From: Salvelinus alpinus
Taxonomy: Eukaryota > Chordata > Actinopteri > Salmoniformes > Salmonidae
Direction of reading: 5' to 3'
NCBI RefSeq assembly: GCF_045679555.1
Contig: NC_092115.1
Location: 40,867,728-40,931,727 of the forward strand
Length of the DNA: 64,000 nucleotides
Part shown: positions 10,690 to 21,273 of the stretch, piece after piece
Numbering within the stretch: position 1 is the stretch's first letter
Layout of the letters: the number at the start of each line of letters is the position of its first letter
Notes under the pieces: generated by a model
The model's database searches: none
The model's input: the letters and a program-made list of their open reading frames with translations, nothing else
What the model was told of the DNA's origin: nothing
Made by a program: the position numbers and the translations under genes

Positions 10690-11275
10690 AATACATGTAT
10701 AAAATAAATAAATAAACTTTACCCACTACCAGGATATTTTAGCCCAAAACCTGGTTACCTCTCTGCTAGGAGGCTGAAACTTGGGCCATAAGTGGATCTT
10801 CCAGCAAGACACATCAACATCCAAGCATAAACTGTTAATTGGGCACATAATCAAAAAATGTTAATGGCCATTTCAGTCTTGTCTTCTACTCCATTGAAAA
10901 CCTGTGGTTTGATTTGAACAGGGCAGTCCACAAGCGCAGACTAAATAAATCAAGGACCTGGAGAGATTCTGTTGGAGGAATGGTCTAAGATCCCACCCAA
11001 TGTGTTGTCTAATCTCATAAAACATTTCAGTGTCGTTATCCTCCCGAGGGGAAGGTGCTGGAGTATTGAAAACAAGGGTGGCAATAATTCAGACCCCTAC
11101 CTTTTGAGAATGACATGTTATCCTATATCTCTATGAGCAATTGTATTAGTATAAAATACTATAATTCCCCTTTATTTTTTACATACAATATAGCTCAGTA
11201 TTTGAATTCTTTATTTTATAGAGTCGTTTATCTCATCTTTATCAAGGGTGTCAACAATTTTGTCCCCCACTGTAC
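10690..11275 (+). mobile_element. Degenerate Tc1/mariner transposon
   Basis: A decayed transposase reads IFQQDTSTSKHK near 10797 (the family's QQDNDPKHT-like motif), then a stretch resembling the third catalytic region, then LERFCWRNGL-type sequence. The right end (tcaagggtgtcaacaatttt then gtcccccactgta) resembles a Tc1 terminus. Many stops are present. Confidence 0.65.
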
Positions 11276-11760
11276 CTCCATACTGCTCCTACATGGTGTA
11301 ACAATACATCATGTAGATGTATATAATTGTCAGAGTCGTGTGTGTGTATAGCTGGCAGGGAAGTCAGGCGCAGGAGAATCAAGCTGAATATAATGGAGTT
11401 GTTTAATAACAATAAATGAAACATAACTCCAACACTAAATAAAACAAAGTGGGTACGAGGACCCGTCGCATACCAATACAAACACAAAACTGAACAACAA
11501 ACAATCTCTGACAAAGACATGAGGGGAAACAGAGGGTTAAATACACAACAGGTAATGAATGGGATTGAAACCAGGTGTGTAGGAAGACAAGACAAAACCA
11601 ATGGAAAATGAAAAATGGATCAATGATGGCTAGAAGACCGGTGACGTCGACCGCTGAGCACCGCCCAAACAAGGAGAGGCTTCGACAGAAGTCGTGACAA
11701 TAATGAACAGACTAGGTCTATACTGCTCCTACGTGGTGTAACAATACATCATGTAGATGT
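11275..11760 (+). repeat. Second locus of the 63-bp minisatellite, two units
   Basis: About two units of the 445-2310 satellite occur here, one broken by the solo LTR. They lie between a Tc1 right end and a Tc1 left end. Confidence 0.85.
11328..11699 (-). mobile_element. Solo LTR with 5-bp target duplication
   Basis: This 372-bp unit runs TGTCAGAG...GTGACA and is flanked on both sides by ATAAT (11323-11327 and 11700-11704). It sits precisely inside one 63-bp minisatellite unit. TG...CA ends plus a 5-bp duplication are the signature of an LTR retrotransposon. No internal region is present, so it is a solo LTR. The minus orientation is inferred from similarity to the TGTCACG-starting LTRs elsewhere in the window. 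Confidence 0.85.
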
Positions 11761-12063
11761 ACACTACCGTACAAAACTTTGGGGTCACTTAGAAATGTGC
11801 TTGTTTTTGAAAGAAAAGCAAAACATTTTGTCCATTAAAATAACATAAAATTGATCAGAGATACTGTGTAGACCTTGTTAATGTTGTAAATGACTATTGT
11901 AGCTGAAAACGGCAGATTTTTTATGGAATATCTACATAGGCGTACAGAGGCCCATTATCAGCAACTATCACTCCTGTGTTCTAATGGCACGATGTGTTAG
12001 CTAATCCAAGTTTATAATTTTAAAAGGCTAATTGATCATTTTGAAAACCCTTTTGCAATTATG
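11759..12063 (+). mobile_element. End of a Tc1-type element, interrupted by Gypsy
   Basis: It begins tacactaccgtacaaaactt and runs tggggtcacttagaaatgtg, the terminus of a Tc1-like family. It is cut at 12063 by the 5' LTR of the chromovirus. A short gctgaaaactg-type continuation resumes at 17498. Confidence 0.7.
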
Positions 12064-12621
12064 TGTCACGAATCCCGCTTCCTGAGTCTGTTTTTGCCTG
12101 TGTTCTGTCCTGGAGTGTTTTTTCCGGTGTCCTGGAACGCACCCTGTCTGGTTGCCGGGCGACGTAGCTAGCTGGAGGATCTCTGAGTACCCGCACCTGT
12201 ATCCCATCAGCTATCTGCACACCTGGTCCTGATCATCACCCCTCCACTTCATAAGCGCTGACCTGACATCCATTCCCTGCCGGATCGTTAGCCATGAACA
12301 GTATGTTGTGCCAGCGTATCAGCCTCCAGTTTGATAGAGTTTGTTTTGTTGTTCTGTACGTCTTGCTTGCCTTGAACTTACCTTCGTTTTTTCTGTCTAC
12401 AGTCGTTCACCCGGAACACTCATCCCATCCCTACCTGGTCGTCGGTGACTTCAGTTACTTCCTTGGATCTGCTTACTCAATTCCATCAACTCACCTCCGC
12501 TGCCCGCTCCGCTACTTGGATTTTTCTATCACTACATTTAAACTTGTAAATAAATACTCACCTTCGTCTTACTCTCCTTGTCCTGGTCTGCTTCTGGGTT
12601 CTACTTTAGAGAACCGTGACA
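12064..12621 (+). repeat. 5' LTR of the chromovirus
   Basis: 558 bp, from TGTCACGAATCCCGC to AACCGTGACA, with inverted ends TGTCACG/CGTGACA. It should contain the promoter of the element. Confidence 0.9.
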
Positions 12622-12638
12622 GAACGATCCGGCCAGGA

Positions 12639-13632
12639 ATGAACCCAGCGGACCTGGACTCCGTTCGACATGCCATTACCCATCAGGGGAAGATAGTGGG
12701 ACAACACAGCACGGCGCTACAGGATATAGCGATTTCAGTCCAGAACTTCTCTGCTAGCTTGGCGAGTATCCAGGATCAGCTCAGTTTGCCGTCGGATTCT
12801 CCACCACCTGTTTCACCCCTCACCTACCGCTTCTGGAGCGGTTTCCTTCCGTGAGCCCAAGGTACCGACGCCTGATAAATACGAAGGGGATTTGGGAAGA
12901 TGCCGTTCATTTCTTATGCAGTGTGGGTTAGTGTTTGATCTGCAGCCCCACTCTTACGCCACAGACAAGGCTAGGATAGCTTTTGTTATTGAACTGCTGC
13001 GTGGTAGAGCTTTGGAATGGGCTTCAGCTGTTTGGGAACAACAGGACACCTGCATGGCGTCATACCAGGAGTTCACGGCAGAGATGAGAAAGCTTTTTGA
13101 CCATCCAGTCCGAGGTAAGGATGCAGCTAAGCGGTTGTTCTCTCTTCGCCAAGGAGCTCGTTACGTGGCAGACTTTGTGATTGAGTTCCGGACATTGGCT
13201 GTGGAGAGTGGGTGGAATGAGGAGGCACTACAAGCGGCTTTTTACCAGGGGTTGTCGGAGCAACTCAAGGATGAGCTGATCTCCTATCCGGAGCCTTGTG
13301 ACCTGGACAGTTTGGTCGCATTATCTATTAGGGTGGATAACAGAGTTCGAGAGAGAAGGAGGGAGAAGCAGTGGGTCCGGTCCAATCAATCAGCTACTCG
13401 GTTACCATTCGGGTCAGGAGGTGGACCAGAAGGTGTTAATCATGTTTCCTCACACGGGATTAGTGGAGGAGTCCTGCCGCCAGATACTGAACCTATGCAA
13501 GTGGGGCGGCACGGGTTAACTAAGGACGAGCGCCAACGTAGACGTGAGACCAACAGCTGCCTCTACTGTGGTAGCTCGGGACATTACATCTCCGTTTGTC
13601 CTCAGCGCCCGTTAAACTGCTCGGCTCGTTAA
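12639..13632 (+). pseudogene. gag: gag of the chromovirus (one frameshift)
   Basis: The first ATG is at 12639 (MNPADLDSVRHAI). A single-base frame change near 12800-12840 separates it from the main capsid-like region, which includes RKLFDHPVRGKDAAKRLF and YVADFVIEFRTLA. A CCHC knuckle, CLYCGSSGHYISVC, lies near the end (13550-13600). Gag packages the RNA in cytoplasmic particles. The pol frame overlaps the gag end by about 36 bp in the -1 frame, which suits -1 frameshifting, a mechanism known in related elements. The lesion makes this copy defective. Confidence 0.85.
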
Positions 13633-16600
13633 GTTTGGGAGGTTTGTTAGCGAGCCAGTTTCAACCTCTCAAGAGCCCTGTCAGACCTCGTTTTCCTGCT
13701 ACCCTCATAAATAAGAATCAGATTTTAGCGATTAACGCTTTCATCGATTCAGGTGCCGATGACAGCTTCATTGATGCCGACTTAGTGGAACAGCTGGGGC
13801 TTTCCAAGGAGCAATTACCGGAAGCCATTGAAGCAACCACTCTGAACGGCAGTAGTCTGGCACGGATCACTATGAGGACTGAACCGGTTAAGATGTTGTT
13901 GTCGGGGAATCATTCAGAGGTTATTTCTTTTTTCATTTTGCCTTCCCCCCCATGTTCCTCTGGTTCTTGGATACCCCTGGCTAAGAGAACACAATCCCTC
14001 GTTCGATTGGGTGACTGGAAAGGTAACTAGTTGGAGCATTGAGTGCCATGCTAACTGCCTCAGGACTGCCTGTTCTCATGCTGTCCCCAGTCGGGTCAGT
14101 GAGTCTGCTCCTCCTGATTTGTCCCTGGTTCCTGAAACATATCACGAGTTGGGTGAGGTGTTCAGTAAGCAGAAGGCTCAGTCACTTCCTCCCCACCGAC
14201 CTTATGATTGTACGATTAATCTGTTCCCTGGAGCTGCCTTTCCCAAGGGACGGTTATACAGTATCTCTCGACCTGAGCGGGAAGCCCTGGAGACCTACAT
14301 AAAGGAGTCTCTTGCTGCAGGTCTCATTCGTCCCTCGTCATCACCCCTGGGAGCTGGATTTTTTTTTGTGAGTAAGAAGGATGGCTCTCTTCGACCTTGT
14401 ATTGATTATCGGGGGTTGAATGATATTACGGTCAAGAACAAGTACCCCCTGCCCTTGATGAGCTCCGCTTTCGATTCTTTACAGGGTGCTACTGTGTTTA
14501 CGAAGCTTGATCTACGCAATGCGTATCATCTGGTTCGGATCAAAGAGGGGGACGAGTGGTTGACTGGGTTCAATACACCTATGGGACATTTCGAGTACCA
14601 GGTGATGCCGTTTGGACTTTCCAACGCTCCAGCAGTGTTCCAAAGTTTGGTGAATGACGTGCCGAGGGATATGATCAGTCTGTTTGTGTTCGTTTACTTG
14701 GATGACATCCAGATTTTCTCCAAGGAGCTTTCCAGCCACATCCAGCATGTTAAGCAGGTCCTGCAGCGGTTATTGGAGAACCGTCTGTTTGTGAAGGCAG
14801 AGAAGTGTGATTTTCACGCCCACACTACATCCTTCCTCGGGTACATCATCTCCAGGGGTGAGATCAAGATGGACCAAGAGAAGGTTCGGGCGGTTCGGGA
14901 TTGGGCCCGGCCCGGTACGAGATTGCAGCTCCAGAGATTCCTGGGATTTGCGAACTTCTATCGGAGGTTTATCCGTGATTACAGCCGGGTGGCCGCCCCT
15001 TTAACTGCTCTGACGTCTTGCACCAGAATTTTCTGTTGGACTCCTGAGGCAGACCGAGCATTTCTGAACTTGAAGAGCCGATTCACCAACGCCCCGATTC
15101 TCTCTCAACCTGACACTTCCCGTCAGTTTGTTGTTGAGGTGGACGCATCTGATGTGGGGGTGGGCGCCATCCTGTCCCAGCGTAGCTCCACTGACGGTAA
15201 ACTCCATCCCTGCGCCTTCTACTCTTGTCGTCTTTCACCAGCTGAGAGAAACTACGATGTGGGTAACCGGGAGCTTCTCGCTGTGAAGCTTGCCTTGGAG
15301 GAGTGGCGTCACTGATTGGAGGGAGCGGAGCAACCGTTTGTGGTCTGGACTGACCACAAGAATCTGGCTTACGTGCAATCGGCTAAACGTCTCAACTCCC
15401 GTCAGGCCAGGTGGGCTTTGTTTTTTGGACGCTTCAATTTTGCCCTGACGTTCCGACCTGGGTCGAAGAACGGCAAGGCGGACGCCTTGTCCCGGATGTT
15501 CTCCAAGACAGAGGAGAGTGGGGCCAAGACTGAGACGATTATTCCCCAGAACCTTGTCGTGGGAGCCATTACATGGAGGATTGAGGAGGATGTGATGGCG
15601 GCCCTTCGGACGCAGCCCGGCCCCGGTAACGGTCCACCCGGTCGGTTGTTCGTGCCTGAGTCGGTCCGTTCTGATGTCCTTCAGTGGTCCCACGCCAGCA
15701 AGATAGCTTGTCACCCTGGCGTTGCCCGGACTATGGCGCTACTGCGCAGACGATTTTGGTGGCCTGCCATGGGAGAAGATACCCGGAGGTTTGTTGCCGC
15801 TTGTCCTGTTTGTGCGCGGAATAAGAGTACCAATCGGTCCAGAGCTGGGCTTCTTCACCCCCTACCTGTTCCCCGGCGACCTTGGTCGCATCTGGCCCTG
15901 GACTTTGTCACGGGGTTGCCCTCTTCTGTTGGGAACACGGTCATTCTGACCATTGTGGACAGATTCAGTAAGTTCGCTCACTTTGTCCCCATCTCCAAGC
16001 TTCCATCTGCCACTGAGACGTCCGAGATCCTTGTTAGGGAGGTTTTCAGGGTCCACGGATTGCCCAGTGTCATTGTTTCTGACCGTGGTCCTCAGTTTAC
16101 CTCTGCTGTCTGGAGATCTTTCTGTTTGGCCATTGGAGCTACAGTCAGTCTCACATCTGGTTTTCACCCCCAATCTAATGGTCAGGCGGAGAGAGCCAAC
16201 CAGAAGATGGAGTCCACGCTGCGCTGTCTTATCTCCTCTGATCCCACCTCTTGGTCCTCTCAGTTACCCTGGGTCGAGTATGCCCATAATACTCTCCCTT
16301 CATCTGCAACTGGGATGTCTCCCTTCTTCCAGTGCCTGTATGGTTACCAACCTCCCTTGTTTCCTTCTCAGGAGAGGGATCTCTCGGTTCCCTCTGTCCA
16401 GGCCCACATTCGTCGTTGCCACCGGACCTGGCATCGGGCCAGGAAGTCCCTCCTTAGAGTTTCGGACTGGTATCAAATCCAGGCGAATCGTCGCCGTATT
16501 CCTGCTCCCGCTTATACCGTCGGAGATAAGGTTTGGTTGGCTACACGGGATCTTCCTCTACGGACTGAGTCGAAGAAACTGTCACAGAAGTTCATTGGTC

Positions 16601-16998
16601 CGTTTGTGGTAGAGAGAATCATTAATCCTGTTGTGGTTCGACTCAAGTTGCCTGCAATGCTTAGAGTACACCCCACCTTTCATGTCTCCTGCCTCAAGCC
16701 GGTTCTCCTCAATCCTCTGTTGCCCCCTCCTCCTCGTCCTCCTCCCCCTCGGATGATCGGAGGTGGTCCTGCCTACACGGTGCGCCGCATCATGGACTCC
16801 AGACGGCGGGGTCGAGGGTTCCAGTATCTTGTGGATTGGGAAGGATATGGTCCAGAGGAGAGGAGTTGGATTCCTCGGCGTCAGATCCTTGATGCTGACC
16901 TGCTTCGTGACTTCTACCGCCTTCACCCTGGCGCTCCGGGTAGTACGCCCGGTGGCGTTCGTCGGAGGGGGGGTACTGTCACGAATCCCGCTTCCTGA
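13596..16998 (+). pseudogene. pol: pol of the chromovirus (protease, RT, RNase H, integrase, chromodomain)
   Basis: The protease shows AFIDSGADDSFID (13735-13775). A frameshift near 13950-14000 precedes RT, which has [12 protein letters not shown] and a catalytic [11 protein letters not shown] (about 14690-14720). RNase H starts [16 protein letters not shown], and a TGA at 15313-15315 replaces an expected Trp after EEWRH. Integrase has a zinc site ([18 protein letters not shown] then CPVCARN) and the D, D, E regions [22 protein letters not shown] and [15 protein letters not shown]-terminal chromodomain ([34 protein letters not shown], 16770-16880) marks it as a chromovirus. Translation ends inside the 3' LTR at 16998. 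Confidence 0.93.
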
Positions 16999-17497
16999 GT
17001 CTGTTTTTGCCTGTGTCCTGGAACGCACCCTGTCTGGTTGCCGGGCGACGTAGCTAGTTGGAGGATCTCTGAGTCCCCGCACCTGTATCCCATCAGCTAT
17101 CTGCACACCTGGTCCTGATCATCACCCCTCCACTTCATAAGCGCTGACCTGACATCCATTCCCTGCCGGATCGTTAGCCATGAACAGTATGTTGTGCCAG
17201 CGTATCAGCCTCCAGTTTGATAGAGTTTGTTTTGTTGTTCTGTACGTCTTGCTTGCCTTGAACTTACCTTTGTTTTTTCTGTCTACAGTCATTCACCCGG
17301 AACACTCACCCCATCCCTGCCTGGTCGTCGGTGGCTTCTGTTACTCCCTTGGATCTGCCTATTCACTCCCATCAACTCAGCTCCGCTGCCCGCTCCGCTA
17401 CTTGGATTTTTCTATCACTACATTTAAACTTGTAAATAAATACTCACCTTCGTCTTACTCTCCTTGTCCTGGTCTGCTTCTGGGTTCTACTTTAGAG
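16977..17497 (+). repeat. 3' LTR of the chromovirus, end truncated
   Basis: Begins TGTCACGAATCCCGC and matches the 5' LTR throughout, except for a missing ~27-bp stretch near 17012. It stops at ttctactttagag, without the final AACCGTGACA. Tc1 sequence follows directly. Confidence 0.9.
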
Positions 17498-17618
17498 CTG
17501 AAAACTGAAAACTGTCGTGCTGATTTAACAAAGCTTTTGTAAACAGTGTTATTGCATAACAATCAGGCAGTATAACAACAATAATCATCACCCTCTTGAC
17601 CAATCTTCCCTCCCCTTA
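17498..17618. other. Tc1 remainder and unassigned sequence
   Basis: gctgaaaactg-type sequence continues the Tc1 end seen before 12063, followed by unassigned AT-rich sequence up to the tandem array. Confidence 0.5.
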
Positions 17619-17892
17619 ACATTGGGTTTGATTCAAACCCTGCCAGTGTGCCTGGTGGACATTGGGTTTGACTCAGACATTGCCAGTGTGTCAGGTGGAC
17701 ATTGGGTTTGACTCAGACCCTGCCAGTGTGCCAGGTAGACATTGAGTTTGATTCAGACAATGCCAGTGTGCCTGGTGGACATTGGGTTTGATTCAGACAT
17801 TGCCAGTGTGTCAGGTGGACATTGGGTTTGACTCAGACCCTGCCAGTGTGCCTGGTGGACATTGGATTTGATTCAGACCCTGCCAGCATGGC
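17619..17892 (+). repeat. 40-bp tandem array, about 7 units
   Basis: Unit containing acattgggtttgattcagac and ctgccagtgtgcctggtgg. The same satellite occurs in reverse orientation at 45550-45955, at the outer end of the other arm. Confidence 0.9.
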
Positions 17893-18544
17893 CAGAAATG
17901 TATTCCAAGGTCAGTAATTTATAACCACAGAACCACCCCAGCCATTTCATGCATGACTAAAAACACATAAGTATTAGATTTACTTTCATGGTCTAGTTTG
18001 TCACTGCCTCATACACAATTCACAATGCTGGCTGAGGTACAAGTAAAACATTAAATATTATTTCCTAATTGTAAATAATTCCCCACTCCTTTAAAAAAAA
18101 ATATATGGAATGGCAAGGCTTTAGCTCAGTAGGCTTTTCCATTGTTGAGGAAAGCAGGGGAAGTGTTGTGAGTAACAGAACTGCCTGAGATGTGGGGGAA
18201 GGGAAGCTGCTCCATTGTTGAGGAAAGCAGGGGAAGTGTTGTGAGTAACAGAACTGCCTGAGATGTGTGGGAAGGAAGATGCTCACTGATTGGCTGTAGT
18301 GACAAGGGTCCCTCCAGAAATCTATCACTATTCTAACTGACATGTCAAATTCTCCCCCAAATCTACCACTAATAGGCCAAGCCTCCACAGACCCTGTCTT
18401 GTATTGACAAACAGAACAAATCATTTGACATTCAAACGTCATTTTAAACAGCTCAATTCAATCCAGCTGGGCCTTTTTAACACAGCCAGTTGTTCCTGCT
18501 GTAGATGATATGCCTTTGTACAGATCTAGGATCAGTTCTCCTCC

Positions 18545-18765
18545 ACAATGCATATACAGTACCGGTCAATTGTTTGGACAGCTACAAATTCAATGTTTTT
18601 TTATTTTAACTATTGTCAACATTGTAGAATAATAGTGAAGACAACACAACTATTAAATAACACATATGGAATCATGTAGTAACCAAAAAAGTGTTAAACA
18701 AATCCAAGTATTCACCCTTTGCCTTGATTACAGCTTTGCACCCTCTTGGCATTTGATGTTGGAGT
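18545..18765. mobile_element. Tc1 terminal fragment
   Basis: taccggtcaattgtttggac, then the Tc1-family end including gaatcatgtagtaaccaaaa and gattacagctttgcacc. The longer counterpart in the other arm is at 43645-44400. Confidence 0.75.
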
Positions 18766-18767
18766 AT

Positions 18768-19210
18768 TTACATAAAACCAATCAGAATTCAGAAGAATGC
18801 CAAAGGCAGGTGTGATGTAATATGGAGGACTAGCCTATTCCCTGTGATGTAAACTACAACAGAAATAACTTCAAACGTATAACTTCAAATGAAACCAATC
18901 GTTTGCACTCATGACTTGAGTGATTAAAGTAAATCAAAGTTTTGGAAATACATAATGTCATCTAACCAAATATCAAAGAATGTTATAACTGCATATTGCT
19001 CTTAGCCAGCTAACATTAGCTATTTAGCCAACGAGCTATGGTCTGCGAGCTGGAACACCAACTACCGGAAACCAGTTTGAACCCAACTAACAAAACCCAA
19101 CTAAAACATGGCTGCAGATCAAAAGAGCAGAGACATACAGAATGATGGCAGGGAAAACCCCCAACATCCAAAATAGATAGATTCCAGATGTCAGTCAGCT
19201 AGCAGTAAAC
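18768..19210 (+). repeat. Upstream block shared with 59570-59950
   Basis: Both stretches carry ataaaaccaatcagaattc, taacattagctatttagcca and gatcaaaagagcagagacat in order. They lie upstream of ZNF copies C and G, so they look like ancestral flank of the ZNF unit. Confidence 0.75.
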
Positions 19211-19859
19211 CAAGGTGGAAAAAGTTACAAAACTCCCGTGGTCTACTTCACAGAGAACATGCTGAAAAGTATTGATGGGTAAACAAAGCTTCCTGAAGCA
19301 TTGACACTCTTCAGCTTGTCAAAAATAGGTTCATTACTCAAGGCTTTAAGCAACACAGAATTTAGAACAGCCACATTTTTATAGACAATGTTCAACATGC
19401 CCTAACGTGCACAGCGTAGCCTTTGTCTTCTACTAAACCACTGGCCGTATTCAATGCTGCATTGTGGGTAAATGGTTACTGGCTGATTTATAAATAACAT
19501 TGAGTAGTTATTTATGTTGTAAGGTGATTTGTGGATCAGTCAGTCGGCAGTCCCCTGCAATGTCGAACAAGCCCAACACCAAACCAATCAGGTGGTTGTT
19601 CGACAAAATTAATCTTCAGATGTCATTGATCACATGCTGCTGATAGTGATACAGGCATCAGCACACTGCCCTGAAGTGTACTGTTTAACACATGCCTCCT
19701 AGCTCCGGTATCAAACGTAACATCCCTAACTAAAAGTTGACAAAACAAAAAAGAAGCAGGTATGATTTTCTCTTTTGAGCCCACGGCAAGGGAACGCAAC
19801 ACCCTGCTACAACTCAACATGGAGTGAAAAAGGTAAGGAATTGTAGGTGCGAGTAAGGA

Positions 19860-20565
19860 TGACAAAGGCAGAGAATTTACCGTTTACAGGGAATTTATTC
19901 CTTCGCACGGTAAATTGTGGGAAAAGGGGCTGGACGGAACCAAAGAAAGTAAATGTCAAAACCCGCCTCTCCTACCTTACCTGCCTACCCACTACTTACC
20001 TAATTTAGCACCACCTGGTGCACTAAACAAAATACAGGGGGTGGTCCGTCCAGGTCTTACCTAGCGTGCATAGACAAATACTACGGGTTATGTATGCCCA
20101 CAGGCCTCTTGCCTAAGCACTCCCTAGGTGACTTCCCCTTCTCCCCTGGGAACAAATGAAGAATATTACAAACAAGTTCAATAATTAAAAAAATAGAGAA
20201 ACAACACAGAACATCAAATAAGCTCTATCTGACAGAGCAACAAACTAACACAGAACATAACCATGAGCTCTATCTCAGCAACAACCAACATGTGATTTAA
20301 AAACCCTCAGCTCTATCTGGGGAAAAACCCCAACACAGGACATAACCCTCAGCTCCCTCTCTTACAAAGGAACACTGTCTTTTAAAGCTGGAAAAGGAGT
20401 CTCTAATTGGATACAGCTGTATCCTCTGACGAGAGGGCGGGGTCAGCTCTCCAATCATCGATGTGGCCGACCAATCAGCTGCTTGGGGAAAATTTCAGGA
20501 AGCCATCCTGAAACACACTCTCACAAATACACAAACTACAACACAGAAACTGGGGAACGTAACGG
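19860..20565 (-). mobile_element. LTR-like insertion, family unknown
   Basis: Copies with this upstream flank elsewhere (59.9 kb) lack the block. Read on the minus strand, it has a start like GTTACGTTCCCCAG, promoter-like GC- and CCAAT-rich sequence, and a late AATAAATTCCCTG signal. That layout resembles an LTR, but I cannot fix its ends or find a target duplication, and no coding part is present. Confidence 0.4.
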
Positions 20566-20879
20566 CAAGAAGTCACCAGAGCCTACCGTGCTAACGGTTC
20601 CCTCTAGATAACACAACCACAAAGTGCATAAAAAGCATGAGGTGTGGCTAACGTTTTCTAGCTTGAGCTAGATACCGAGCTAGCATACAGACTCGGTAGC
20701 ACAGAGTAGATCCTCCATATGACGTTGAGAAATAGTGCATTGTGGGTAGTTTAGAAGATATACAGAAATAACTTAAGAAATATGTAATAAAGCAAAAACA
20801 TAACTGTTTGTACTTATAGGAAACCATATCGTGGCTACAACTCAGTTACTAAGACTTAACCACACTGTGTTGTTACACT

Positions 20880-21273
20880 GGTGAGTAAAATCTCATGCTC
20901 CCTACCTTTTAACTTTTAGTCAAATAATTTAAATATACATTTTACTCAACTGCGTTACCCACTCCAGTCAGCAGATGGCGATCTGCGACTTTAAGGCAAT
21001 GCTGTTGGTGTCACGTATAATCTAGTGGACGGAACGCTTCTTTCAACAGCAGAAACAGTTAGACAGCCACCTCTGTAGCTTGCTAGCCAAAATAGCCGAA
21101 CCAATAAAGCTCTTTAAACGCTTTAGTGTTTATTAACCACTGTGTTTTAAACGCTCTTCTGTTGTCTAGTTATTTATCCGTTTTAATTTCATATTTACGG
21201 TGTTGTTGTTATTATTAGTCAGTTAGTGGGCTGGTTAAGTTAGCATTAGCCTAGCTAGCTAACATCTCTGACC
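20880..21273 (+). promoter_or_regulatory. Conserved 5' block of ZNF copy C
   Basis: It contains ccactccagtcagcagatgg, tctagtggacggaacgcttc and the gctagctaacatct stretch before ATG, as in copies A, D, F and G. Promoter plus 5' UTR by position. Function is inferred. Confidence 0.6.

Larger units (their letters stand above)
12064..17497 (+). mobile_element. Nearly complete chromodomain Ty3/Gypsy retrotransposon
   Basis: The layout is 5' LTR (12064-12621), gag, pro-pol (RT, RNase H, integrase, chromodomain), polypurine tract (gtcggagggggggtac, ending 16976) and 3' LTR (16977-17497). The LTRs are close: about fifteen substitutions by eye plus a ~27-bp stretch missing from the 3' copy. The last ~10 bp of the 3' LTR are also missing, so no target duplication can be read. 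Lesions are one gag frameshift, one protease/RT frameshift and one stop in RNase H. This is a fairly young but inactive copy. Confidence 0.95.
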
